From Mycobacterium sp. JS623 (GTDB lineage Bacteria; Actinomycetota; Actinomycetes; Mycobacteriales; Mycobacteriaceae), in assembly GCF_000328565.1 (NCBI RefSeq), contig NC_019966.1, positions 1,178,001 to 1,242,000 on the forward strand: 64,000 bases of DNA, written 5' to 3'. A model generated the notes under the pieces. That model saw nothing but the letters and a program-made list of their open reading frames with translations, made no database searches and had not been told where the DNA came from. Numbering within the stretch: the stretch's first letter is position 1; each line of letters opens with the position of its first letter. Shown here piece after piece: positions 9,465 through 17,500 of this stretch. Position numbers and translations under genes: made by a program.

Positions 9465-12086
9465 CTAGCCGCCTTTGAGGCGAATCTTCCAGCGCACGAA
9501 GCTGATATAGCCAACGCAGATCGCGCCGAGCATCGCCATGTTGAACCACCACGTGCCGGCCTCGTGTTTCCAATGCGAATCCTGCGGAGTCAGCGGACCC
9601 GGCACGAGTCTGAGCAGATCGATCGTCGACGCGGTGCTGGCGAAACCCCACCGGGCCGGCGTCACCCACGACAACTGGTCGAGTCCGATGCGGCCGGTCA
9701 CCGGGATCATGCCGCCCTGGAACACCAACTGCGACATGATCGCGATCACCAGCAGCGGCATGATCTGCTCGTTCGACTTGGCCAGCGCCGAGAGCGCCAA
9801 ACCGGTCATCGCCGCTGCCACACAGCAGGCCGCGACATCGACGTACAACTCCAGGGTTCGAGGGGGTATCACCGCACCGCTGGTCACGGCGCCCGGGCCC
9901 CACTTCTTGCCCCATACGTTGATGCCGACGACGATCGCCGACTGCAACAGCGCGAACCCGGCGAAGACGAACACCTTGGCCAAGATGTACGCCGACGTGG
10001 ACAGACCGACCGCTTGCTCGCGCAGGAAGATCGCCCGCTCACCGATAAGCGCGCGAATCGTCAACGCCGTGCCCATGAAGATCGCGCCGACGTTGAGCAG
10101 CACCAGGATCTGCCCCGGCTCGTTGGGCGCCTCGCCACCTTTTATCGCGGGCACAGGCACGCCGAACCCGACGTCGCCGGGCACCGACAACGACAGCACA
10201 CCCATGATGAATGGCAGGAACGCCAGGAAGACGAAGTAGCCGCGATCGGAGACGATCAGCCGCATCTGGCGACGCGCGATCGTCGAAAACTGCCGTCGCA
10301 GACTGGTTTTCGTCGGCTGGCCGAGGTCCGCGGGCTTTTGCGCTGGCGGCTGCGGGGGCGGCGGGCCGTGCTGCGCAAGGAATCGCTTGTTTGCAGCATC
10401 CGGATCGCCGGCCACAGTGCTGAAGATGTCGGCCCAGTTCGTGGTGCCCATCGACGGGCCGATCTGATCTGGCGGACCGTAGAAGGCCGTCTTGCCGCCG
10501 GGGGCCAGCAGCAGCACCTGATCGCACACGTCGAGGTACGTCAACGAGTGCGTGACCACCAGCACCACGCGTCCTGCGTCGGCCAACTGACGCAGCATCG
10601 TCATCACCTGGCGGTCCAGCGCGGGGTCGAGGCCGGAGGTGGGCTCGTCGAGGATCAGCAGCGAGGGGCCGGTCAGCAGTTCTAGCGCCACCGAGGCGCG
10701 CTTGCGCTGGCCGCCGGAAAGCTTGTCCACCCGGGTATCGAGGTGCTTGGTCATCTCGAGTTCCTCGAGGACCTGCATGACGACCTGTTCGCGGTCGGCC
10801 TTGTTGGTATCCGGGGGCAACCGCAGTTCGGCCGCATACATCAACGCCTGCCGGACGGTCAGCTGGCCGTGCACCACGTCGTCCTGCGGCACCATCCCAA
10901 TCCGCGAGCGCAGCGAAGCGTACTCGGCGTGGACATCGTGTCCTTCGAACGACACCGTGCCCGTCGTCGGGTGTGTGTAGCCGGCGACCAACCGTGCGAA
11001 CGTCGACTTGCCGGCACCCGACGGCCCGATGACGGCCGTCAGCATGCCGGGCCGCGCCGACATCGAGATGTTATCGAGCAGCGTCTTGTTGCCCTCGATG
11101 GTCCACGTGACGCCGTGCACCTCGAGGCCGCCGGTGCGCGTCGCAGCCTCGGTCTCGGTGCGGCGAACCAGGGTGCCGCCGCGGAACACCAGGTCGACAT
11201 TGCCGATCGTGACCGTGTCGCCGTCGTGCAGGATCGCCGACTCGACGCGCGCACCGTTGACGAAAGTGCCGTTGATGCTGCGGTTGTCGACGATCTCGGT
11301 GCCGCTGCCAGTGGTCACCAACGTCGCGTGGTGGCGGCCTGCCAGCACGTCGGGGATGACGATGTCGTTGTCAGTGGCTCGCCCGATCTTGATCGACCCC
11401 GGTGGGGCCTTGGGCGCACCTCCGGGCCGCAAGATCTTGAGCATGCTCGTCGCGAGGTTGCCCTCGCTGGTGCGCGGCGCGGCCGTCGGCCCCATCTGGG
11501 TGACCGACTCCAGGCTGGGGGACGAGATCGACTGCTGCGACACGGCGACCGGCCGGGCCGGTTGCGGTGTGCTCGCCGGATACGAAGGTCCATTTGGATA
11601 GGAATGCGGACCGGACGGGTAGCGCTGCTGCGGACCGGGCGGGTACACCGGCTGCTGCGGAGGAGGCGTCTGCGGACGCGACGTCGGCGGGCCCTGCATC
11701 GGGTAGGCGGGGCCCGGCCGCGACGGCACCGCCACCGACGTGGTCTGCGGCGGCATGCCCGCCGATCCCTGATGGCGACCGACCTCGAACGACAGCCCCG
11801 GACCGTCGGGGTTGCCGATGTTGACCTGCATCCCGTCCCGAATGTCTGCGGTGGGCACCCGGTGCCCGTTGACATAGAGGCCGTTGAGGCTGCCGTTGTC
11901 GATCGCGACCCAGCGGCCTTGGTCGAATCGCAACACCAAGTGGGCGCGCGAGATCAAGGGGTTCCCGACGCGGACGTCGGCGCGCAGGTCGCGGCCGACC
12001 ACAACGTCATTGCCTGGTGAAAAGGTCCGCGTTGATCCCTCGTGCCGAACGGTCAGCGCGGGTGCGTTTGGTCGGCTCATCGGCAT
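9465..12086 (-). CDS. FHA-domain ABC exporter (Rv1747-like)
   Basis: An 873-residue fused ABC transporter. Start at 12086 (MPMSRPNAPALTV) agrees with my memory of Rv1747. Order of parts: FHA domain 1 (about residues 25-90, VVGRDLRADVRVGNPLISRAH), a Pro-rich linker, FHA domain 2 (about 215-295, IGRATDNDIVIPDVLAGRHHATL), an ATPase domain with Walker A GPSGAGKST, signature LSGGQRKR and Walker B LLILDEPTSG, then an ABC-2 membrane domain with about six helices. FHA domains bind phosphothreonine, so export is probably regulated by a Ser/Thr kinase. In M. tuberculosis the kinase gene pknF is adjacent; no kinase gene is seen here. Likely substrates are cell-wall lipids or glycans (family inference). 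Confidence 0.93.
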   Translation of the reverse strand: MPMSRPNAPALTVRHEGSTRTFSPGNDVVVGRDLRADVRVGNPLISRAHLVLRFDQGRWVAIDNGSLNGLYVNGHRVPTADIRDGMQVNIGNPDGPGLSFEVGRHQGSAGMPPQTTSVAVPSRPGPAYPMQGPPTSRPQTPPPQQPVYPPGPQQRYPSGPHSYPNGPSYPASTPQPARPVAVSQQSISSPSLESVTQMGPTAAPRTSEGNLATSMLKILRPGGAPKAPPGSIKIGRATDNDIVIPDVLAGRHHATLVTTGSGTEIVDNRSINGTFVNGARVESAILHDGDTVTIGNVDLVFRGGTLVRRTETEAATRTGGLEVHGVTWTIEGNKTLLDNISMSARPGMLTAVIGPSGAGKSTFARLVAGYTHPTTGTVSFEGHDVHAEYASLRSRIGMVPQDDVVHGQLTVRQALMYAAELRLPPDTNKADREQVVMQVLEELEMTKHLDTRVDKLSGGQRKRASVALELLTGPSLLILDEPTSGLDPALDRQVMTMLRQLADAGRVVLVVTHSLTYLDVCDQVLLLAPGGKTAFYGPPDQIGPSMGTTNWADIFSTVAGDPDAANKRFLAQHGPPPPQPPAQKPADLGQPTKTSLRRQFSTIARRQMRLIVSDRGYFVFLAFLPFIMGVLSLSVPGDVGFGVPVPAIKGGEAPNEPGQILVLLNVGAIFMGTALTIRALIGERAIFLREQAVGLSTSAYILAKVFVFAGFALLQSAIVVGINVWGKKWGPGAVTSGAVIPPRTLELYVDVAACCVAAAMTGLALSALAKSNEQIMPLLVIAIMSQLVFQGGMIPVTGRIGLDQLSWVTPARWGFASTASTIDLLRLVPGPLTPQDSHWKHEAGTWWFNMAMLGAICVGYISFVRWKIRLKGG

Positions 12087-12287
12087 CGACTCTATCGGTC
12101 CCGAGGCCGGATGGAGGGCTGGTCTGTGGGGCGCGTCAGGACGACTGCCCGATGCTCCATCTGGCCGTGTCGGTGATCTGTTGCAGCGCCGCGATCCGGT
12201 CCCCACGCGCGGTGATGATGTGGGCGAAGGCGGCGTTAACATTTCGGTCCACGGCACGGCGAGTCGCGCGCTCTCGTAAGCGCGAGC

Positions 12288-12777
12288 ATGCTCTGGTTAG
12301 GCATGCGGTCTGTAAAGGCCACGGTAGGGCGCCACGGCAAACTGGGTCGAGCGATGCTCCCGGTGTTCTTAGTGTGCGCGGGTCTCATTGTGGCGCTGCT
12401 GTTGGCGAATCTGTTGTCCAAGGCCGGCGCCGAGCCCGGCGCCTTTGGCACCGATGATCGCGGATTCATCGACAGGGCCGCCCGATGCGACGCGCCGAGG
12501 TCCGCCGTAGCGCTCGGCCGCACCGAACAATCGCTGGTCGTCATCTGCGTGGATGGCCGGGGCCACTACGAGTACCGCGGGATGCGGGTGAAAGACAACT
12601 ACGCGGTCCAGGGGCCCGGCGCTGGAATTGAGGGCGGTAAGTACGTGGCCCGCAACGACAAGTTCACCTAACATCTTCTCGGCGAAGGAACTGATGATCC
12701 TGGCGGGGTGGGGATGGGTGATCCACAAAGAGCCGATGGTCGCGTTCGTCGAACCGCGGGCGTCCGCCGGAGGCTAG
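12288..12777 (+). pseudogene. Single-pass membrane protein gene with a one-base insertion
   Basis: The open frame 12288-12671 codes for a short cytoplasmic N-terminus, one membrane helix (MLPVFLVCAGLIVALLLANLL, about residues 24-44) and an outside domain (FIDRAARCDAPRSAVALGRT, then VVICVDGRGHYEYRG). It stops at TAA 12669-12671 after ARNDKFT. Removing one A at 12670/12671 lets the frame continue as YIFSAKELMILAGWGWVIHK to a stop at 12775-12777. The continuation keeps a protein-like composition, so this is most likely a frameshift or a sequence error. Similar outside domains occur in other actinobacterial membrane proteins (weak recognition). The repaired gene would overlap the convergent OYE gene by 4 bp. 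Confidence 0.7.
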
Positions 12778-13946
12778 CCGATTGCGACGCGATCCGGTGA
12801 GCCGGTGACCACGCAGTGGGTCCGGTTGTAGATACTGAGCAAGCACTGGTTGTTGTGCGTGCACACCGACTTCACCGTGTGCCGGTCGCCGTCGGCCTCG
12901 ATCCGGTTGATCAGGTCGGGCTCGGCCAGCAGCGCCCGACCCATCGCGACGAACTGGAACCCTTCCGCCATCGCCAGGTCCATCGTTTCCCGGTTGGTGA
13001 TGCCGCCCAGCAGGATCAGCGGCATCGACAGTTCGGCGCGGAACAGCCTGGCGTCGTCCAGCAGGTACGCCTCGCGGTAGGGATATTCGCGGTAGAAGTT
13101 TTTTCCTCCGAGCTCCAGTGTGGTCGGCGCGTCGCCGCGGAAGGTGTACATCGGGTTGACGAATGAGCTACCGGCCGACAGTTCGATCGCGTCCAGCCCG
13201 CCGTCTTCCTCGAGCCATTTGGCAGTTGTCAGCGACTCTTCGATGTCGATACCTCCGCGCACGCCGTCGGCGATGTTCAGCTTGGCGGTCACCGCGATCT
13301 GCGCGCCCTCTTCGTCCACCGCGAGGCGCGCGGCTCTCACCAGCTGCCGTGCGACCTTCGCCCGATTCTCCAGCGACCCCCCGAACTCGTCGTCGCGTGT
13401 GTTGATCCGCGGCGAGAGGAACGCGCTCGCCAAGTAGTTGTGCCCCAAATGAATCTCGACGGCATCGAAGCCGGCCTCGATCGCCAGCCGTACGGCGGTG
13501 AAGTGTTGGGCGGCTACCTCATTGATGTCATCGCAGGTCGCCTCTTTGGTGAACTCGTTCGTGGTCGGATTCATGAACCCGACCGGTGCGAGGGCGGGGG
13601 CGTTGTTGGCGGCGGCATTGGCCACCGGCCCCGCATGGGCTACCTGCGCGCTCACCGCCGCGCCCTCGGCGTGGATCGCGTCGGTCAGCCGCCGTAACCC
13701 CGGCACCGCTTCCGGGCGCATCCACATCTGGTTGCCGCTGGCGCGCCCGCCAGGGGAGACCGCGCAGTAGGCGACGGTGGTCATGCCGACTCCGCCTGCG
13801 GCGGGCAACCGGTGGAACTCGATCAGGTCCTCGGTTACCAGCGCACCGGGCGAGCGCGCCTCGAACGTCGCCGCCTTGATGATGCGGTTGCGCAGCGTCA
13901 CCGGGCCGAGCTTGGCCGGGGTGAACACATTCCGGGGAGTGTCCAT
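12774..13946 (-). CDS. NADH:flavin oxidoreductase / old yellow enzyme family
   Basis: A 390-residue FMN-dependent TIM-barrel oxidoreductase corresponding by position to Rv3359. The start at 13946 (MDTPRNVFTPAKLGPVTLRNRIIKAATFE) gives the usual OYE N-terminus; the longer upstream frame runs into folD. Visible features are the FMN-binding N-terminal strand (LRNRIIKAAT), the substrate-binding segment VEIHLGHNYLASAFLSPRIN, where other family members have HxxH/N, and the C-terminal phosphate-binding part LLGGITNRETMDLAMAEGFQFVAMGRALLAEPDL. It lacks the C-terminal iron-sulfur/FAD extension of the 2,4-dienoyl-CoA reductase subgroup. Divergent from folD with 27 bp between starts. Confidence 0.9.
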   Translation of the reverse strand: MDTPRNVFTPAKLGPVTLRNRIIKAATFEARSPGALVTEDLIEFHRLPAAGGVGMTTVAYCAVSPGGRASGNQMWMRPEAVPGLRRLTDAIHAEGAAVSAQVAHAGPVANAAANNAPALAPVGFMNPTTNEFTKEATCDDINEVAAQHFTAVRLAIEAGFDAVEIHLGHNYLASAFLSPRINTRDDEFGGSLENRAKVARQLVRAARLAVDEEGAQIAVTAKLNIADGVRGGIDIEESLTTAKWLEEDGGLDAIELSAGSSFVNPMYTFRGDAPTTLELGGKNFYREYPYREAYLLDDARLFRAELSMPLILLGGITNRETMDLAMAEGFQFVAMGRALLAEPDLINRIEADGDRHTVKSVCTHNNQCLLSIYNRTHCVVTGSPDRVAIG

Positions 13947-13973
13947 GCAGGGGAGCCTGCCACAATGTGATCC

Positions 13974-14828
13974 GTGGGTGCGATCACACTGGACGGCAAG
14001 GCCACGCGCGACGAGATCTTCGTCGACCTCAAGGAGCGAGTTGCGGCGTTGACCGCGGCCGGCCGGACTCCAGGACTTGGCACGGTGCTGGTCGGCGACG
14101 ACCCCGGCTCGCATGCCTATGTGCGGGGCAAGCACGCCGACTGCGCCAAGGTCGGAATCAACTCGATTCGCCGCGACCTGCCCGCCGACATCAGCCAGGC
14201 CAAGCTCGACGACACCATCGATGAGCTCAACGCCAATCCCGAGTGCACCGGCTACATCGTGCAGTTGCCGCTGCCGAAGCACCTCAACGAGAACGCCGCA
14301 CTGGAGCGTGTCGACCCGGGCAAGGACGCAGACGGGTTGCATCCGACCAACCTCGGCAGGCTGGTGCTCAACGAGCCGGCTCCGCTGCCGTGTACGCCGC
14401 GCGGCATCGTGCACCTGTTGCGCCGCTACGAGGTTGAGATCGCCGGCGCACAGGTCGTGGTGATCGGCCGTGGTGTCACCGTCGGAAGGCCGTTAGGTCT
14501 GTTGCTCACCCGCCGATCGGAGAACGCCACAGTCACGTTGTGCCACACCGCAACTCGACACCTGCCTGAGTTGGCACGCGAGGCCGACATCATCATCGCC
14601 GCCGCGGGTATGCCGCACATGGTGACGGCGGAGATGGTGCGGCCCGGCGCGGCTGTTGTCGATGTCGGCGTATCGCGGGATGCGGACGGCAAGTTGGTCG
14701 GTGACGTACACCCCGACGTGTGGGAGGTCGCGGGTCACGTCTCGCCCAACCCCGGCGGTGTGGGCCCATTGACGCGAGCGTTCCTGCTGACGAATGTGGT
14801 CGAGCGAGCAGAAGTCCTCGCTTGGTGA
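13974..14828 (+). CDS. folD: Methylenetetrahydrofolate dehydrogenase/cyclohydrolase FolD
   Basis: Bifunctional NADP-dependent 5,10-methylene-THF dehydrogenase and 5,10-methenyl-THF cyclohydrolase, 284 residues. It starts at GTG 13974 ([15 protein letters not shown]). The catalytic lysine sits in [14 protein letters not shown] (Lys53), the substrate motif is VQLPLPKHL, and the signature segment is [13 protein letters not shown] near the C-terminus; the Rossmann motif is [17 protein letters not shown]. It supplies one-carbon units for purine, thymidylate and formyl-Met synthesis. Same position as Rv3356c, and followed by the DUF3017 gene 28 bp downstream, which may be co-transcribed. Confidence 0.97.
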   Translation: MGAITLDGKATRDEIFVDLKERVAALTAAGRTPGLGTVLVGDDPGSHAYVRGKHADCAKVGINSIRRDLPADISQAKLDDTIDELNANPECTGYIVQLPLPKHLNENAALERVDPGKDADGLHPTNLGRLVLNEPAPLPCTPRGIVHLLRRYEVEIAGAQVVVIGRGVTVGRPLGLLLTRRSENATVTLCHTATRHLPELAREADIIIAAAGMPHMVTAEMVRPGAAVVDVGVSRDADGKLVGDVHPDVWEVAGHVSPNPGGVGPLTRAFLLTNVVERAEVLAW

Positions 14829-14856
14829 CACTGACGAGCGCTCGCGCGAGGAACCG

Positions 14857-15150
14857 ATGACCCCGAAAGAGTTCGCCCGCAAGGTGTTTGGCGGGCAGTG
14901 GCCGATCCTGGTGGTCGGCGTGATCATCGTGGCGGCGTTCGGATTGGTGATCGGCGGCTATTGGCGACGCGGCGGGTTGGTGCTCGCGATCGGTGTTGGC
15001 GTGGCCGCGGCGTTTCGGCTGGCGCTCCCCGAGGATCGGGTGGGCCTGCTGGCGGTGCGCAGCAGGACCATCGACTTCGTCACGACCGCGTCGGTCAGCG
15101 CCGCAATGCTCTATGTGGCGTGGACGATCGACCCGCTAGGGACCAGCTAG
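14857..15150 (+). CDS. DUF3017 small membrane protein
   Basis: A 97-residue integral membrane protein. ATG 14857 (MTPKEFARKVFGGQWPILVV) follows a purine-rich GCGCGAGGAACC stretch; the longer upstream frame lies within folD. About three hydrophobic segments: residues 16-34, 39-54 and 74-90. Matches the DUF3017 family seen immediately after folD in mycobacteria (Rv3355c position). No function is known. Its stop codon overlaps that of the convergent reductase gene by 4 bp. Confidence 0.88.
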   Translation: MTPKEFARKVFGGQWPILVVGVIIVAAFGLVIGGYWRRGGLVLAIGVGVAAAFRLALPEDRVGLLAVRSRTIDFVTTASVSAAMLYVAWTIDPLGTS

Positions 15151-15719
15151 TGCAGGGTGGGCCGATAGATGAGCTCTTGGATGCGACCGTCGAGCGTCCG
15201 GCTCTCGATTAGCTCGAGGTCGAAGTCGGCGGCGCCCTTGAAGATTGCGTCATCGCCGGTCTGACCGGTGATCACAGGAAACAGCGTCACCTGGACGCGG
15301 TCGACGAGGCCCGCGGCCATCAGCGCCCGGTTCATCGACAGGCTGCCGTGTGATCGCAACGGCACATCGGATTCCTCCTTGAGCCGCGCGACGACGTCGA
15401 CGGCGTTGCCGCTCACGATGGTCGCCTCTGGCCAGTCGAGAGGCCCGTCCAACGTCGTCGACACAACCGTCGCCGGCAGGTGCCGCATCCGGGTGACCCA
15501 AGGGTCATGCACCGTCTCCTCGCCCGAGGCCAATATCTGCGTGAACGCCCGATAGGTGTTGGCCCCGAAGACCATCCGCTGCTCGGCTTCGTACAAGGCG
15601 AGGCGGTGGTCGAGCAGCTCAGGGCCTTGCTTGCCCCAGTAGCCGCCCCAATCACCGCCGCTGACGCCGCCGTAGCCGTCGAGGCTGGAAAAGACGTCGA
15701 AGGTGTAGGTAGCCGTCAT
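15147..15719 (-). CDS. Dihydrofolate reductase-like (RibD C-terminal) protein
   Basis: A 190-residue protein of the RibD_C/dihydrofolate reductase-like superfamily. ATG at 15719 (MTATYTFDVFSSLDGYGG) is preferred over a longer upstream frame because it begins with the typical first beta strand and SLDG motif. Other features: RMVFGANTYRAF (about residue 60), an NADPH-binding-like LRSHGSLSMNRALMAAGLVDRVQ and LFPVITGQ. Such stand-alone RibD-like proteins are common in actinobacteria and mostly uncharacterised, presumed NADPH-dependent reductases. Not the main folate reductase. Confidence 0.85.
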   Translation of the reverse strand: MTATYTFDVFSSLDGYGGVSGGDWGGYWGKQGPELLDHRLALYEAEQRMVFGANTYRAFTQILASGEETVHDPWVTRMRHLPATVVSTTLDGPLDWPEATIVSGNAVDVVARLKEESDVPLRSHGSLSMNRALMAAGLVDRVQVTLFPVITGQTGDDAIFKGAADFDLELIESRTLDGRIQELIYRPTLH

Positions 15720-15792
15720 GGTGCTCTCCTCAAGTGTGAGCGGGTTTCGAGAAGACAGACTGGGAACCTCGACAAGATTCATCGCCGGGCGG

Positions 15793-16434
15793 TCAACCCA
15801 ACTTCAGTGCGGCGGCGACGATCGGCTTGGCCCACTCGGGCGTCGACGAAAGATCCGGTGGGCCAACGATGTCACCGTGGTCGAGGTGCAACACGAGCGC
15901 CGGCTTCGGCGCGTGCCCGGCCTTGGGGTCGGCGTCTGCGGAGTTGTCGTAAACGCGAAGCTCGGTCAGGTGCGGCAGCAGCTGCACGAGATTCAGCCTG
16001 CTGTGCCGCCAGCGGCGCCGGATGCTGGACTCCGGTATGTCATGGCCGCCGGCTTGCACGCGGTTGCGGACGCGCGCGATGTGCAGATCCGGGCTGGCCA
16101 GTCCGACGTACCAGACGTGCACTTCGAAGCCCTGGGCCGCCGCGTCGGTCAGCAGTCGCGGCATGGTGCTCCCGCCGAGCGTGGTCTCGAACGCAAAGTC
16201 CTTGCGTTCGGCGATGGCTCGCTCGAGCAGCCGTCTGCCTTCATGCCACGCCGCGGCGTTGGCCTTCACCTGGTCGAGGCCGGGGTCGGCGGCGATCAAC
16301 TTTTGTGCCGCCTCGTCGGGATTGAAGTAGTCCGCGCCCGACGCGCGGATCATCGCGCCGCCGATGCTGCTCTTGCCCGCGCCGTTCACCCCGGCGAGGA
16401 CATACAGGCGCGGTGCTTGGGCCTTGCGGGCCAT
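15793..16434 (-). CDS. Zeta toxin family kinase
   Basis: A 213-residue P-loop kinase of the zeta toxin family. Walker A is GVNGAGKSSIG (about residues 14-24), followed by the characteristic YFNPDEAAQ segment with the presumed catalytic Asp, and FAFETTLGG, which is the substrate-binding part of the fold; arginine-rich RRRWRHSRLN lies further on as a lid. Zeta toxins phosphorylate UDP-N-acetylglucosamine and so block wall synthesis; whether this one does is inferred. It is directly downstream (9 bp) of a Phd/YefM-like antitoxin gene, the usual antitoxin-first order of a type II pair, although classical zeta toxins pair with epsilon antitoxins. Confidence 0.85.
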   Translation of the reverse strand: MARKAQAPRLYVLAGVNGAGKSSIGGAMIRASGADYFNPDEAAQKLIAADPGLDQVKANAAAWHEGRRLLERAIAERKDFAFETTLGGSTMPRLLTDAAAQGFEVHVWYVGLASPDLHIARVRNRVQAGGHDIPESSIRRRWRHSRLNLVQLLPHLTELRVYDNSADADPKAGHAPKPALVLHLDHGDIVGPPDLSSTPEWAKPIVAAALKLG

Positions 16435-16443
16435 CCGGTCGGA

Positions 16444-16794
16444 TTACCGTTTGGCGCGGGCCGCCTTGACCGCGGCGCGGCCCAGTTGTTCCGGCGTGGC
16501 GTCGAACGCCGATGACATCGCGCTCTTGGCCTCCGGGGTCTGCATGCGCTCGAGGAGCTGGTCGAATTCGGCGGAGAGGTCTTCCAGTGCGGGCGCGCTC
16601 GCCTTGGTCAGCGCCTCGAACTCGGCGTAGGACAACAGCACCGCCTTGGGTGTGTTGTGCTTGGTGATCGCGACCGCGCCGCCGAGGGACGCCTGCTCGA
16701 AGATCGTGCCGAACTCGTTCTTGAAGCGCGTGGCGGCGACGGTCGGGACGTCGACCAGCTCGCCGTCGCGATTGCGAAAAGTCAATGTGGCCAT
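16444..16794 (-). CDS. Phd/YefM-like antitoxin
   Basis: A 116-residue protein whose first half (VAATRFKNEFGTIFEQASLG, then AVAITKHNTPKAVLLSYAEF) matches the Phd/YefM DNA-binding fold. The C-terminal 50 residues are charged helical and presumably bind the toxin. ATG 16794 is used; in-frame ATGs at 16803 and 16812 are alternatives and no ribosome-binding site favours any of them, so the message may be leaderless. A 7-bp inverted repeat with 3-bp spacer just upstream (16805-16821) is a candidate autoregulatory operator. Longer than typical Phd proteins (about 75-90 residues). Confidence 0.85.
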   Translation of the reverse strand: MATLTFRNRDGELVDVPTVAATRFKNEFGTIFEQASLGGAVAITKHNTPKAVLLSYAEFEALTKASAPALEDLSAEFDQLLERMQTPEAKSAMSSAFDATPEQLGRAAVKAARAKR

Positions 16795-16804
16795 AACGGC
16801 CATT

Positions 16805-16821
16805 CTAGCCATTTTGGCTAG
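16805..16821. promoter_or_regulatory. Inverted repeat at antitoxin start (candidate operator)
   Basis: CTAGCCA (16805-16811), 3-bp spacer, TGGCTAG (16815-16821): a perfect 7-3-7 palindrome. It lies 11 bp upstream of the antitoxin ATG at 16794, where autorepression by a Phd-type protein is expected. Could also affect the divergent TetR gene. Confidence 0.5.
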
Positions 16822-16838
16822 CAGTTGTTTGTTAGAAA

Positions 16839-16855
16839 ATTGCCCGCTGGGCAAT
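16839..16855. promoter_or_regulatory. Inverted repeat upstream of TetR gene (candidate operator)
   Basis: ATTGCCC (16839-16845), spacer GCT, GGGCAAT (16849-16855): perfect 7-3-7 palindrome in the divergent region between the toxin-antitoxin pair and the TetR gene at 16893. It is the best candidate for the TetR operator. Confidence 0.55.
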
Positions 16856-16892
16856 CTTGCCCGGTATGCAAGTTTCATCTACTTTGGCTGGC

Positions 16893-17495
16893 ATGGACAC
16901 CGTCTTGGGGCTTCGCGAGCGAAAGAAGCTCGGCACTCGTTGGGCGCTCAGCGACGCTGCGTTGGCGCTGGCCTTGGAGCGCGGATTGAACAACGTCACC
17001 CGCGAAGACATCGCCGAGAGGGCCGGCGTATCGCTGCGGACCTTCAACAACTACTTCACGGGCAAGTACGAGGCCATCGCCTTCCGGCAAGTCGACCGGA
17101 CGCGCCAGAGCCTCGCGGTATTCCGGGAACGCCCCGTCGGCGAGCCGCTGTGGACGGCCATCACCGAAGCAATGCTTGCGCCGCTGGAAGCCGAGGGCGC
17201 CTCCGACATGCGGCCGACGCACGACGAACTCGTCGTGATCCGAGATCTCCTGTCTGCCCGGGACCTACGCGCGGCACTGACCAGGGACCTGTTCGCCGAC
17301 TGGGTCGACGCGATCGCGGAGCGCACCGGTACTGACCCGACTCGCGATATGTACCCCCGATTGGTCACTGCGGTCGTCCGCGCTGTCGGTGAGACGGCGA
17401 TGGAGACCTACGCCAACGCGGATCCGCCTGTGCCCTATACCGAACTCCTTCGTCGCGGCTTAGCCGATGTCGCGGCCGGACTGCCCGAAAGGTAA
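16893..17495 (+). CDS. TetR family transcriptional regulator
   Basis: A 200-residue TetR-type regulator. ATG 16893 (MDTVLGLRERKKLGTRWALSDAAL) is chosen since the basic helix 1 follows at once; ATG 16866 and TTG 16857 are in-frame alternatives. Helix-turn-helix at about residues 34-55 (VTREDIAERAGVSLRTFNNYF). The C-terminal half is of the type seen in regulators of detoxification genes. It is 5 bp upstream of a FAD monooxygenase gene on the same strand, so it probably controls an operon containing both. A palindrome at 16839-16855 is its likely operator. Confidence 0.88.
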   Translation: MDTVLGLRERKKLGTRWALSDAALALALERGLNNVTREDIAERAGVSLRTFNNYFTGKYEAIAFRQVDRTRQSLAVFRERPVGEPLWTAITEAMLAPLEAEGASDMRPTHDELVVIRDLLSARDLRAALTRDLFADWVDAIAERTGTDPTRDMYPRLVTAVVRAVGETAMETYANADPPVPYTELLRRGLADVAAGLPER

Positions 17496-17500
17496 CGAAG

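Noticed and set aside
10743..12020. Long forward open frame opposite the FHA-ABC gene
   Set aside because: Composition is Arg/Asp/His-rich nonsense, while the reverse frame has FHA and ATPase motifs.
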